Below the pieces are notes generated by a model. The model had not been told where the DNA came from. It saw only the letters and a program-made list of their open reading frames with translations, and made no database searches. Both the position numbers and the translations under genes were made by a program. Below, one piece after another: positions 56,628 through 64,000 of a stretch of 64,000 nucleotides of DNA; position 1 is the first letter of the stretch; each line of letters begins with the position of its first letter. The stretch is from contig JADJOZ010000033.1 in the NCBI GenBank assembly GCA_016713525.1, forward strand, positions 248,001 to 312,000. The letters are read 5' to 3'. The stretch comes from Bacteroidota bacterium. GTDB lineage: Bacteria > Bacteroidota > Bacteroidia > AKYH767-A > OLB10.

Positions 56628-58337
56628 ATGAAAAAACCACAAATCAGAAGAAAGCAAGCCCAATCCGTTTTCCAGACCATTTACCTTCTTGCCTTAGCGA
56701 TAGTTGTGTTAAATACAACTAGTTTTGCTCAGGCTCCTGTCTGGAACTGGGCCAAAGCTGGTTCTGGTGCCTTCGCCGACAATTCAAGCAGAACCGTTAC
56801 CGATAACAGCGGAAACGTATATGTAGTCGGTTCCTTTGCGAGCACAACCATTACTTTTGGTGCTATAACACTCACGAATGCAAGTGGCGGCATCGCCGAT
56901 CTCTTCATTGTAAAATATGACCCCAATGGGAATGTGATATGGGCAAAAAGTGCCGGAGGGGCATCTACTGATTACGCATCTGCTATTGCGATTGACAACA
57001 ACAATAATGTTTGTATTGCCGGATCTTTTTCATCAGCTTCTCTCGCATTCGGACCGATATCCATCACCAACAATACAAGTGGGTCCAGTGATATTTTTCT
57101 GGCCAAATTTGATTCACTCGGGAATATCATCTGGGCAAAAAGAGCAGGTGGAACTATCTCCGACTTTTGCAATGGGATAGCGATAGTTGGGAATGGTAAT
57201 ATTTTAATTACAGGATCATTCGCATCATCTCTTATTTCATTTGGTTCAACTGTTTTAACAAATCAGGGTTCAACGGATCTTTTCGTTGCAAAATACGACC
57301 AAAACGGTAATGTTATGTGGGCAAAGAGCCATGGTGGCAGCGATTGGGATATTGGTCTGAGCATTAAATCAGATGTTTCCGGCAACGTTTTTGTCACCGG
57401 TTATTTCAAAAGCAGCGCAATAAATTTTGGTTCCATTTCCTTAACAAACTCATCAGGTAGTAGTTTTTCAGATCTGTTCTTAGTTAAATACGACAGTAAT
57501 GGAAATGTGCTATGGGCTCAAAATCCACAAGGCCTATTTAATAAATCAGGAAATGATCTTGCAACAGATGTTAACGGCAATGTATATATCACCGGATATT
57601 ACCAGGGTCCAACGCTCGATTTCGGTACAATTACAGTTACCAATAATTCCCCTTCATACAGCGATTCGTTTACGGCAAAATATGACAACAATGGTAATGT
57701 TATATGGGCCAACTCCACAGGTGGTGCATTTTATGATGTTGGCAATGGAGTTTCAGTGAATGCCAATGGAGATGTATTTGTTGTCGGTTATTTTGAAGCC
57801 CCGTCAATTTCATTTGGCAGTAACACACTTGTCAACTCAGGGAGCAGCGACATATTTATTCTAAAATTTGCTAGCAACGGAACCCCTCAGTGGGGAATCA
57901 GCACAGGCGGGCCATCCCAGGATTGGGGCAATCATCTGGCAATCAGCAATACAGGAGAAATTTATTTGACAGGAATATTCCAAAGCCCCACCGTTACTTT
58001 TGGATCCACCACGTTGACTAACGCCGGTGCCTCCTTTGATGTCTGGATTGCTAAACTCAGCGAGCTTACCGGAATTCATGAACACAGCCAATTGGCTACT
58101 TTTCTTCTTTCTCCGAATCCGGCAAGTAATCAATTCAGCATAAACTTAAATGGAAGTTTTGAAAATGCAGAAGTTCAAATTACAGATGTTACCGGAAAAG
58201 AAGTTTTTCGTAACACTTTTTATGAAAACGAACAGCTCATTCTAAACACTGCAGAACTTGCTGATGGTCTGTACACGGTTAATATCACAACACGAGAATT
58301 TACCGGGAGTAGCAAATTGATAGTTCAAAAAAAATAA
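56628..58337 (+). CDS. SBBP-repeat T9SS protein
   Basis: 569 residues. A signal peptide (FQTIYLLALAIVVLNTTSFAQ) is followed by SBBP-like repeats of about 55 residues (about 35-480) of the form GNVYVVGSFxSxTITFGxxTLTNxxxxDLFxVKYDxNGNVxWAKSxGGxxxD. The T9SS sorting domain is FLLSPNPASNQFSINL, end SSKLIVQKK. The repeats are predicted to form a propeller. Adjacent to another propeller T9SS gene. Role unknown. Confidence 0.83.
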   Translation: MKKPQIRRKQAQSVFQTIYLLALAIVVLNTTSFAQAPVWNWAKAGSGAFADNSSRTVTDNSGNVYVVGSFASTTITFGAITLTNASGGIADLFIVKYDPNGNVIWAKSAGGASTDYASAIAIDNNNNVCIAGSFSSASLAFGPISITNNTSGSSDIFLAKFDSLGNIIWAKRAGGTISDFCNGIAIVGNGNILITGSFASSLISFGSTVLTNQGSTDLFVAKYDQNGNVMWAKSHGGSDWDIGLSIKSDVSGNVFVTGYFKSSAINFGSISLTNSSGSSFSDLFLVKYDSNGNVLWAQNPQGLFNKSGNDLATDVNGNVYITGYYQGPTLDFGTITVTNNSPSYSDSFTAKYDNNGNVIWANSTGGAFYDVGNGVSVNANGDVFVVGYFEAPSISFGSNTLVNSGSSDIFILKFASNGTPQWGISTGGPSQDWGNHLAISNTGEIYLTGIFQSPTVTFGSTTLTNAGASFDVWIAKLSELTGIHEHSQLATFLLSPNPASNQFSINLNGSFENAEVQITDVTGKEVFRNTFYENEQLILNTAELADGLYTVNITTREFTGSSKLIVQKK

Positions 58338-58465
58338 ATTATTTTCAGAACATGCATAGAACTAATTTTCAGGAACGTTTGAAGCAATCAAGATTGTTGG
58401 GATATTAATAAATTCCAAAACACTTATACAATATAGCAAATTGCTGATTCCCATCGCAGACTATA

Positions 58466-58709
58466 TCAATGCAATTCTATAACACTAACCTCCGGAATAT
58501 TTTTTAACTCAAGTTGTAAGTGCCGTTGACGGGTTTTGGAACGGAATTCCTGAAATATTTCGAGTATGCCGTGATCAATGTTAATACTTCTTGTTCCGTC
58601 AATTGTAACAATAGAGTAGGGTGGGATGCGATCCAGAGCTTCCTTGATTTTTCGTTTGTTTTGGAAGCTGACATTTAATGCCAGCTCCATATTCACGTGC
58701 ATCGTATGT
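58466..58709 (-). pseudogene. Second copy of the sulP 3' end (STAS domain tail)
   Basis: About 240 bp matching the last 80 codons of the sulP gene at 59430-59673, same orientation, ending in the same TGA. The reading differs at only a few residues (for example FQNKRKIKEA against FLNKRKIKEA, DHGILEIF against DHDILEIF), and many base differences are silent. It lacks the transport domain; an apparent ATG start comes from unrelated flanking sequence. The HTH gene lies between this copy and the intact sulP. It is best read as a displaced gene end after an insertion. Confidence 0.85.
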
Positions 58710-58862
58710 CTGTCTGTCAACAACTGTTGTTAGCCCTTTTATATCGACTAGGTTGGTGAAACATGGGAAATACGATTAAGCCCTGAGTCAAACCCTGTGA
58801 TAATCTACTTTTTTAAATAATTGACTATCAATGTGATGTATTGATTATTAATGTTTTAGAAC

Positions 58863-58902
58863 AAAATAAACAATTTTGTGTAAACAAAATTGTTTATTTT
58901 TG
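58863..58902 (+). promoter_or_regulatory. Palindromic operator over the promoter of the HTH gene
   Basis: AAAATAAACAATTTTG (58863-58878) is the exact inverse of CAAAATTGTTTATTTT (58885-58900), six bases apart. A TATTTTTG -7 element (58895-58902) overlaps the right arm, and TTTG in the left arm sits about 16 bp upstream of it. The start codon follows 4 bp later at 58907. A protein bound here would block the promoter, so autorepression by the HTH protein is likely. Confidence 0.72.
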
Positions 58903-58906
58903 TAAT

Positions 58907-59359
58907 ATGGAAAATTTAATAACTATTATAAAAGGTATTCACCCGGGATTTGTTCTTGACCGTGTACTTAAGAAACGCCAAATTCCAAAAGGAAAATTTG
59001 CAATTTCATTGAATGAATTTCCACAAACTATAGTTGCTATTACTAAAGGGAAAAGAAGAATGAATATCAATTTAGCCTTAAAAATAGAGCATGCTCTTGA
59101 TTTAAACGAAGGATATTTAATGACATTGCAAGTATTTTATGACATCAAAGAAGCAAAGAAAAAACTTTCCAAAAGTCCTGATTTATCAAAATTAAGGACT
59201 GCCTTGTTTTGGGATACTAAAATAGACGAAATAGACTGGAGCCAACAAAAGAATGCCGTTATCAAAAGAGTTTTTGAGAGAGGAAATGAAGAGGAGAAAA
59301 TGGAAATTACTAACTTTTATGGAGAAGAAGCAGTAATTGATTTTTTTAAAACACGATAA
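58907..59359 (+). CDS. HTH protein with DUF6922-like tail, orphan antitoxin-like
   Basis: 150 residues from the ATG at 58907; the frame is open further upstream but that part is the operator. The N-terminal HigA/XRE-type HTH domain reads GIHPGFVLDRVLKKRQIPKGKFAISLNEFPQTIVAITKGKRRMN. The C-terminal part (LRTALFWDTKIDEIDWSQQKNAVIKRVFERGNEEEKMEITNFYGEEAVIDF) matches the DUF6922 pattern. Relatives in Bacteroidota usually precede a nucleotidyltransferase-type (AbiEii-like) toxin; none follows here. The gene sits between two copies of the sulP 3' end, so it arrived by insertion. A leaderless mRNA is suggested by the -7 element ending 4 bp before the ATG. Confidence 0.72.
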   Translation: MENLITIIKGIHPGFVLDRVLKKRQIPKGKFAISLNEFPQTIVAITKGKRRMNINLALKIEHALDLNEGYLMTLQVFYDIKEAKKKLSKSPDLSKLRTALFWDTKIDEIDWSQQKNAVIKRVFERGNEEEKMEITNFYGEEAVIDFFKTR

Positions 59360-59429
59360 TCATGAAGCTTTATTCACTGTTCATGTGTTCGCGGGCGGGG
59401 GGGTTGCAGAAATTTAGATACGAATCCTT

Positions 59430-59673
59430 TCAATGCAATTCTATAACACTAACCTCCGGAATATTTTTTAACTCAAGCTGTAAGTGCCGTTGACGGGCTT
59501 TGGAACGGAATTCCTGAAATATTTCCAGTATATCGTGATCAATGTTAATGCTTCTTGTTCCGTCAATTGTAACAATAGAGTAGGGTGGGATGCGATCAAG
59601 TGCTTCCTTGATTTTTCTTTTATTTAAGAAGCTGACATTTAATGCCAGCTCCATATGAACATGCATCGTGTGC
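59430..59673. repeat. Direct repeat partner of 58466-58709 (sulP 3' end)
   Basis: The sulP end here and the copy at 58466 are in the same orientation, 964 bp apart. They share both ends of the match, from the TCAATGCAATTCTATAAC end up to about CATGCATCGTGTG. They bracket the HTH gene. Confidence 0.85.
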
Positions 59674-60986
59674 CCCTGAACATTTTCTGAAATGGTGTAT
59701 CCTGCTTTGTAAGTGTTACGAATAAGAAAATACAAACTGTAAACGATTCCTATAAGTACTCCTATTAGTAAATCGGTTGCAAGCATGGCAACTATAGTGA
59801 CTATGAATGGCAGGAATTGTTCTTTACCCTGTTTGTATATATTCAGAATCATTGCAGGTTTGGCAAGATTGTAGCCGGTTCTGACAAGTATAACGGCTAG
59901 CACTGCATATGGAATATAGTTTACTAATGAAGAGGCCAGAACAATTACCAGAAGTAACCACACTCCATGGAAAATCCCGGATAGCCTTGTTCGTGCTCCT
60001 GCTTCAGCATTTGCAGCACTTCTCACAATAACTGCTGTAATAGGTAACCCTCCTAAAATTCCACTCAACAAATTCCCGGTTCCCTGAGCAATCAATTCTC
60101 TGTTTTGTGGTGTGATTCGATTTTGAGGATCAATTTTGTCAATTGCTTCAATACTCAGTAATGTTTCCAATGAAGCCACCAGCGCAATCACTATTCCGTA
60201 TTTCCATATCGATGGAGTTTCGAGCAGCAAATGAAATTTCGGTATTTGCATTTGATCGAGAATAGTTTTTGGGATGGTGACATACTGATTTGGTGTAAGG
60301 CTCAACGATTGTGTAGATGCAAATGCCAAGGCCAGCAATGTTCCCACAAGTACTGTTACAAATGAAGTAGGAATAAAAGATATCCTGTATGCTGCATATT
60401 TTTTCCAAAGTATCAGCACAGCAATTGATGCAGCTGCCAAAATCAAGGAGCCTGGTGAAAGTTTGTGGTACAGATTATCGATGTGCTGAAAGGCGTGATC
60501 GAAAGTAATGATATTGAAAAATTCGTTTCGCCAGAAATCAGGTTGGTCATAGCCGATTATAATGGGAATTTGCTTTGAAATGAGCAGGATTCCAATGGCA
60601 GCAAGCATGCCTTTAATTACGGAAGAAGGAATGAGATGGGTGAAGCCACCAAGCTTCAGTGCACCGGTAATTACCTGAATAATGCCCGCTAATGACACTG
60701 CCAGAAAGAATGCCTGCAACGATCCCGTTTCAGCAATTGCTGTAGCACAAATTGCTGTAAGGCCTGCAGCCGGTCCGCTTACACTTAAAGGAGATCTGCT
60801 GATTGCGGAAACTACAATGCCTCCAATAATCCCTGAAAGTAATCCTGATAATAAAGGTGCGCCTGAAGCAAGTGAGATTCCCAGACACAAGGGCAGTGCA
60901 ACGAAAAAAACCGTAATGCTGGCTTTAAGATCGTGTTTAAGAAAAGAAGAAAAGTAATACTGTTGTCGCCTGCTGAAGAGATTCAT
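59430..60986 (-). CDS. SulP/SLC26-family anion transporter with STAS domain
   Basis: 518 residues. About eleven membrane helices begin with FLKHDLKASITVFFVALPLCLGISLASGAPLLSGLLSGIIGGIV. SVSGPAAGLTAICATAI contains the family substrate-site region. The C-terminal STAS domain (about 435-518) contains the phosphate-loop-like VTIDGTRSINIDHDILEIF. SulP proteins carry sulfate, bicarbonate or other anions with sodium or proton. The adjacent TrkA-type RCK gene (26 bp upstream, same strand) hints at ion homeostasis, possibly bicarbonate. Its last 244 bp occur again at 58466-58709. Confidence 0.9.
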   Translation of the reverse strand: MNLFSRRQQYYFSSFLKHDLKASITVFFVALPLCLGISLASGAPLLSGLLSGIIGGIVVSAISRSPLSVSGPAAGLTAICATAIAETGSLQAFFLAVSLAGIIQVITGALKLGGFTHLIPSSVIKGMLAAIGILLISKQIPIIIGYDQPDFWRNEFFNIITFDHAFQHIDNLYHKLSPGSLILAAASIAVLILWKKYAAYRISFIPTSFVTVLVGTLLALAFASTQSLSLTPNQYVTIPKTILDQMQIPKFHLLLETPSIWKYGIVIALVASLETLLSIEAIDKIDPQNRITPQNRELIAQGTGNLLSGILGGLPITAVIVRSAANAEAGARTRLSGIFHGVWLLLVIVLASSLVNYIPYAVLAVILVRTGYNLAKPAMILNIYKQGKEQFLPFIVTIVAMLATDLLIGVLIGIVYSLYFLIRNTYKAGYTISENVQGHTMHVHMELALNVSFLNKRKIKEALDRIPPYSIVTIDGTRSINIDHDILEIFQEFRSKARQRHLQLELKNIPEVSVIELH

Positions 60987-61012
60987 AGAAGCAACGGAAT
61001 TCCTTGGTGAAT

Positions 61013-61708
61013 TTATTTGTTTATTTCAATGAAGCGCTCTATATCTCGTACCAATCCGAATACAATAATAGTATCCGATTCAATAAGTACTGTTTCTGAA
61101 TTTGGAACACCAAGAATATGTGCTTCTTTTAGTACTTCGCCATCTTTAATAGCTTCCGTTTCGCGCTTCAGCGTAATCAGATTTAAATTGTATTTGCTTC
61201 GCAGATTAATATCTCCGAGACTGCGGTTCGCCATTGTTCTTGGAGTTTTAATTTCAACAATTTCATAATTGTCGGGAAGCATCAGTGAGGTTAGGATATT
61301 TGGATTCAACAATCTTTCCGCAACAGCTAAACCTACATCGTTTTCAGGGGAAAGGATTTCGGATACTCCAACTTTCTCCAGAATCTGTCTCTGATGCTTG
61401 CCGTTGGCGCGTGCCATAATTCTTTTCACTTTTAATTCCATCAACTGAACCACACATAACATCAGCGCTTCAAAATCTTCTCCAATGGCAACCACCACGG
61501 CATCCATATCCTGAACATTTTGAGAGCGAAGCACTCTGATATCTGTAGCATCCATACATACTGCATAGGAAACTTCTTCCTTAATATCTTCAATGTGCTC
61601 TTCATTACTGTCGATTGCAAGAACTTCAGCTCCACGAATGGCCAGAGTGCGGGCAATGGCATTTCCAAATTGTCCCAGACCAATTACTGCAAATTTGTAT
61701 TGTGACAT
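61013..61708 (-). CDS. TrkA/KtrA-type RCK protein
   Basis: 231 residues. An RCK_N (Rossmann) domain (FAVIGLGQFGNAIARTLAIRGAEVLAID) has the GxGxxGxxxA NAD(H) motif. An RCK_C domain (about 140-225, EIVEIKTPRTMANRSLGDINL) follows. Such proteins gate TrkH/KtrB potassium channels; no channel gene lies in this window. Stands directly upstream of sulP on the same strand (26 bp gap), so a shared transcript with the anion transporter is likely. Confidence 0.88.
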   Translation of the reverse strand: MSQYKFAVIGLGQFGNAIARTLAIRGAEVLAIDSNEEHIEDIKEEVSYAVCMDATDIRVLRSQNVQDMDAVVVAIGEDFEALMLCVVQLMELKVKRIMARANGKHQRQILEKVGVSEILSPENDVGLAVAERLLNPNILTSLMLPDNYEIVEIKTPRTMANRSLGDINLRSKYNLNLITLKRETEAIKDGEVLKEAHILGVPNSETVLIESDTIIVFGLVRDIERFIEINK

Positions 61709-61746
61709 TTTTTAAAGTTTCTGTTTGCTGTGAATAGAAATGTGAA

Positions 61747-62901
61747 TTAACATGCGTCCAGTGCCTGCTTCAAATCTGCAAGCAGGTCTTCGATATCTTC
61801 AATACCAACACTCAAACGAATGAGTGAATCTACCACTCCCGATTTTTCACGCTCAGCTTTTGGTATGCTGGCATGTGTCATTGATGCAGGATGACCCGCT
61901 AATGATTCCACACCACCCAACGATTCAGCCAGTGAAAATACTTTGAGTGCTGATGCCATACGAAAAGCAGCTTCCATATCATTCCCCTTCATGGTGAATG
62001 ATATCATTCCTCCAAAGTCGCGCATCTGTTCTTTTGCTATCTGATGATTCGGATGATCTTCGAATCCGGGCCAGAATACTTTGTCTATTTTTGGATGTGT
62101 TTTCAAATAATGTGCAATTTCCTTTCCGTTTTTACAATGCGCCTGCATTCTTACATGTAAAGTTTTTATACCACGCATTACCAGAAAACTATCCATTGGT
62201 CCCGGTGTTGCACCACAGGAGTTTGCTATGAAAGCCAGTTCTTCATATAGGCTGTCGCTGTTAGTACATAATGCTCCCATCACCACATCGGAATGTCCTC
62301 CCAGATATTTGGTTGCTGAATGCATCACAATTGCAGCACCCAGATCAAGTGGATTCTGCAGATATGGCGATGCAAAAGTATTATCAACAACAAGAATCAG
62401 TTTATTGTCATCTGCAATTTTAGCACATGCCTTTATGTCGATGATTTTCATCAATGGATTGGTTGGTGTTTCCACCCAAAGCATTTTTGTTTTAGGATTC
62501 AGATGCTTCTTAATTTCATTGGCATCATGCATGTTTACAAAATGGAAAACGATGCCGTAGTGCGCAAAAATTTTAGTGAACATGCGGTAAGAACCACCAT
62601 ATAAATCATCTGTAGCAATTACCTCATCGCCAGGCCGCAATAATTTAATGATCGCATCTTCAGCACCCTGACCACTGGAAAAACATAAGCCATGCTTTGC
62701 ATTTTCAATTGCCGCAATACATTTTTCAAGAGCAACACGGGTTGGATTTTTACCTCTTGCATAGGCATAGCCTTTGTGTTTTCCCGGTGACTCTTGCACA
62801 TAAGTGGAGGTTTGATAAATCGGAGTCATGATGGCTCCGGTGGATGGATCAGGTTCCTGACCGGCATGGATGGCTTTTGTACCGAATTTCATATTGTTCA
62901 T
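61747..62901 (-). CDS. Cys/Met-metabolism PLP enzyme (cystathionine synthase/lyase type)
   Basis: About 384 residues from the ATG at 62901 (MNNMKFGTKAIHAGQEPDPSTGAIMTPIYQTSTYVQ). The PLP lysine lies in HSATKYLGGHSD (Lys near residue 203). Other family marks are FSSGQGAEDAI, VETPTNPLMKIIDI, VDNTFASPYLQNP and SLGGVESLAGHPASMTHA. Whether it makes or cleaves cystathionine cannot be decided by eye. It fits with sulfur amino-acid metabolism but is not linked to the sulfur module 35 kb away. Confidence 0.92.
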   Translation of the reverse strand: MNNMKFGTKAIHAGQEPDPSTGAIMTPIYQTSTYVQESPGKHKGYAYARGKNPTRVALEKCIAAIENAKHGLCFSSGQGAEDAIIKLLRPGDEVIATDDLYGGSYRMFTKIFAHYGIVFHFVNMHDANEIKKHLNPKTKMLWVETPTNPLMKIIDIKACAKIADDNKLILVVDNTFASPYLQNPLDLGAAIVMHSATKYLGGHSDVVMGALCTNSDSLYEELAFIANSCGATPGPMDSFLVMRGIKTLHVRMQAHCKNGKEIAHYLKTHPKIDKVFWPGFEDHPNHQIAKEQMRDFGGMISFTMKGNDMEAAFRMASALKVFSLAESLGGVESLAGHPASMTHASIPKAEREKSGVVDSLIRLSVGIEDIEDLLADLKQALDAC

Positions 62902-63080
62902 TTGATGCAAAATTATCAATATTTAATGGCTCTGTCACGCCTGTTGGCAAATATAATTGGCTGTAAAAAGGGTAGTTGCGGAATTTCAAACTTATTTATC
63001 CTTCAGCACCATAAACTAACTGACTTAACCGTTTGTTAACGAATTTGTGCATTTCCGACTGTGGGTTACCGGAAATTTCG

Positions 63081-63088
63081 TAATTTTG
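63081..63088 (+). promoter_or_regulatory. TAnnTTTG-type -7 element for dxs
   Basis: TAATTTTG, 22 bp before the ATG of dxs. No clear -33 TTTG is present at the usual distance. Confidence 0.4.
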
Positions 63089-63110
63089 TTAATTCCTTGT
63101 CTTATTTTAA

Positions 63111-64000
63111 ATGGAAGTACAACCAGGCGAACTCCTTAAAAGCATCAACTTTCCGGAAGATCTGCGGAAGCTGAAAGATGATCAGCTAAAGCAGGTTTGT
63201 GATGAATTACGTCAGTTTATCATTGATATTGTTTCAGTTAACGGCGGCCACTTTGGAGCCAGTCTGGGTGTTGTGGAACTCACCGTTGCCCTTCATTATG
63301 CTTTTAATACCCCCTACGATCAACTTGTCTGGGACGTCGGCCATCAGGCTTACGGACATAAAATTTTGACAGGCAGACGAGATGTTTTTCATACGAACAG
63401 AATTTATCAGGGCATCTCAGGGTTTCCGAAACGCTCTGAAAGTGAATATGATACATTTGGAGTTGGGCATTCTTCTACCTCCATTTCTGCCGCCCTTGGT
63501 ATGGCTGTTGCATCCCGGTTAAAAGGGGAAGCCAACCGCCAGCATGTAGCCATTATTGGCGATGGCGCCATGACCGCCGGCCTTGCATTCGAAGGTCTTA
63601 ATCATGGTGGTGTTGAGGATTCCAATTTACTGGTGGTACTGAACGATAATTGTATGAGCATAGACCCTAATGTGGGTGCTCTTAAAGAATATCTTACCGA
63701 TATAACAACATCTCACACTTACAATAAAGTGAAAGATGAAGTTTGGAATATACTGGGCAAAATCAGCAAGTTCGGTCCAAATGCCCAGGCCATTGCTCAG
63801 AAGTTTGAAAATGCCCTGAAATCGGCCGTGTTAAAACATAGTAATATGTTTGAATCATTGAGGTTCAGGTACTTTGGACCAATCGACGGTCATGATGTGA
63901 ACCACCTGGTAAAGGTAATGCGTGACTTAAGAGATATTCCCGGACCTAAAATTTTACATTGTATTACTGTCAAAGGTAAAGGGTTTGAGCTGGCCGAAAA
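63111..64000 (+). CDS. dxs: 1-deoxy-D-xylulose-5-phosphate synthase, 3'-truncated
   Basis: 296 codons visible; the gene runs off the window. It catalyses the thiamine-diphosphate-dependent condensation of pyruvate and glyceraldehyde 3-phosphate, the first step of the MEP isoprenoid pathway. Diagnostic residues: GGHFGASLGVVELTVALHY, LVWDVGHQAYGHKILTGR, FGVGHSSTSISAALGMA and IGDGAMTAGLAFEGLNH (ThDP GDG motif). RYFGPIDGHDVNHL and HCITVKGKGFELAE follow. The start at 63111 gives MEVQPGELL, normal for the family. Chromosomal housekeeping gene. Confidence 0.97.
   Translation, partial: MEVQPGELLKSINFPEDLRKLKDDQLKQVCDELRQFIIDIVSVNGGHFGASLGVVELTVALHYAFNTPYDQLVWDVGHQAYGHKILTGRRDVFHTNRIYQGISGFPKRSESEYDTFGVGHSSTSISAALGMAVASRLKGEANRQHVAIIGDGAMTAGLAFEGLNHGGVEDSNLLVVLNDNCMSIDPNVGALKEYLTDITTSHTYNKVKDEVWNILGKISKFGPNAQAIAQKFENALKSAVLKHSNMFESLRFRYFGPIDGHDVNHLVKVMRDLRDIPGPKILHCITVKGKGFELAE

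Noticed and set aside
58466..58723. 85-residue STAS-like protein as an independent gene
   Set aside because: It is a copy of the sulP end with a start from flanking sequence; treated as a duplicated gene end.
58466..59673. Insertion-sequence origin for the sulP duplication
   Set aside because: No transposase or terminal inverted repeats; the duplicated part is far longer than an IS target duplication.

Overview
The window comes from a low-GC member of the Bacteroidota. The evidence is about fifteen secreted proteins ending in a type A type IX secretion (T9SS) sorting domain, promoters of the TAnnTTTG type, and sparse operons with long AT-rich gaps. No T9SS machinery, rRNA, CRISPR array or transposase is visible. 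It looks like an uncultured environmental lineage, but there is no marker gene here to place it further.

Layout: 1-5.6 kb holds a 5'-truncated T9SS protein, two GloVer-repeat T9SS proteins and a gene stump. 5.7-9.4 kb is an accessory islet. It has palindromic CTGAAGC repeats at both ends, one copy abutting a tRNA-Met. Inside are a GNAT/HTH gene pair behind a very large palindrome and a T9SS gene bracketed by paired 14-bp repeats. 9.6-22.6 kb carries an AHSA1-like protein, two tandem M43 metalloproteases, an Omp28-like protein, further T9SS proteins, an S74 fibre-like protein and a beta-propeller lipoprotein. 22.7-24 kb has a pentapeptide-repeat protein and a GreA/GreB-like protein. 24-28.8 kb is a sulfur/persulfide module: an ETHE1-like MBL-rhodanese protein, three further rhodanese proteins, DUF6132 and YgaP-like membrane proteins, OsmC, and two thioredoxin proteins. 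Its two transcription units share one promoter design with a Crp/Fnr-like dyad. 28.8-42.2 kb has two methyltransferases, a FG-GAP/vanadium-haloperoxidase-like giant, an AraC regulator, an ASPIC/UnbV protein, a DUF6252-like lipoprotein, a pirin and a surface-antigen barrel. 42.3-58.3 kb has a 2268-residue M4 protease and three large repeat T9SS proteins, with DoxX, an L,D-transpeptidase and a ParE-type toxin-antitoxin pair between them. 58.4-64 kb has an HTH gene lodged between two copies of the sulP 3' end, then SulP, a TrkA-type RCK protein, a Cys/Met-metabolism PLP enzyme and the start of dxs.

At least seven genes are interrupted. Six show single-base shifts at short mononucleotide runs, with the correct continuation readable in the next frame. 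The seventh has an in-frame stop. Sequencing or assembly error is the simplest reading. Those genes are given here as single loci spanning the break.

The best candidates for something undescribed are the GNAT/HTH pair with its nested 69-bp operator inside the repeat-bounded islet, the HTH gene inserted at a duplicated sulP end, and the shared sulfur-module promoter.
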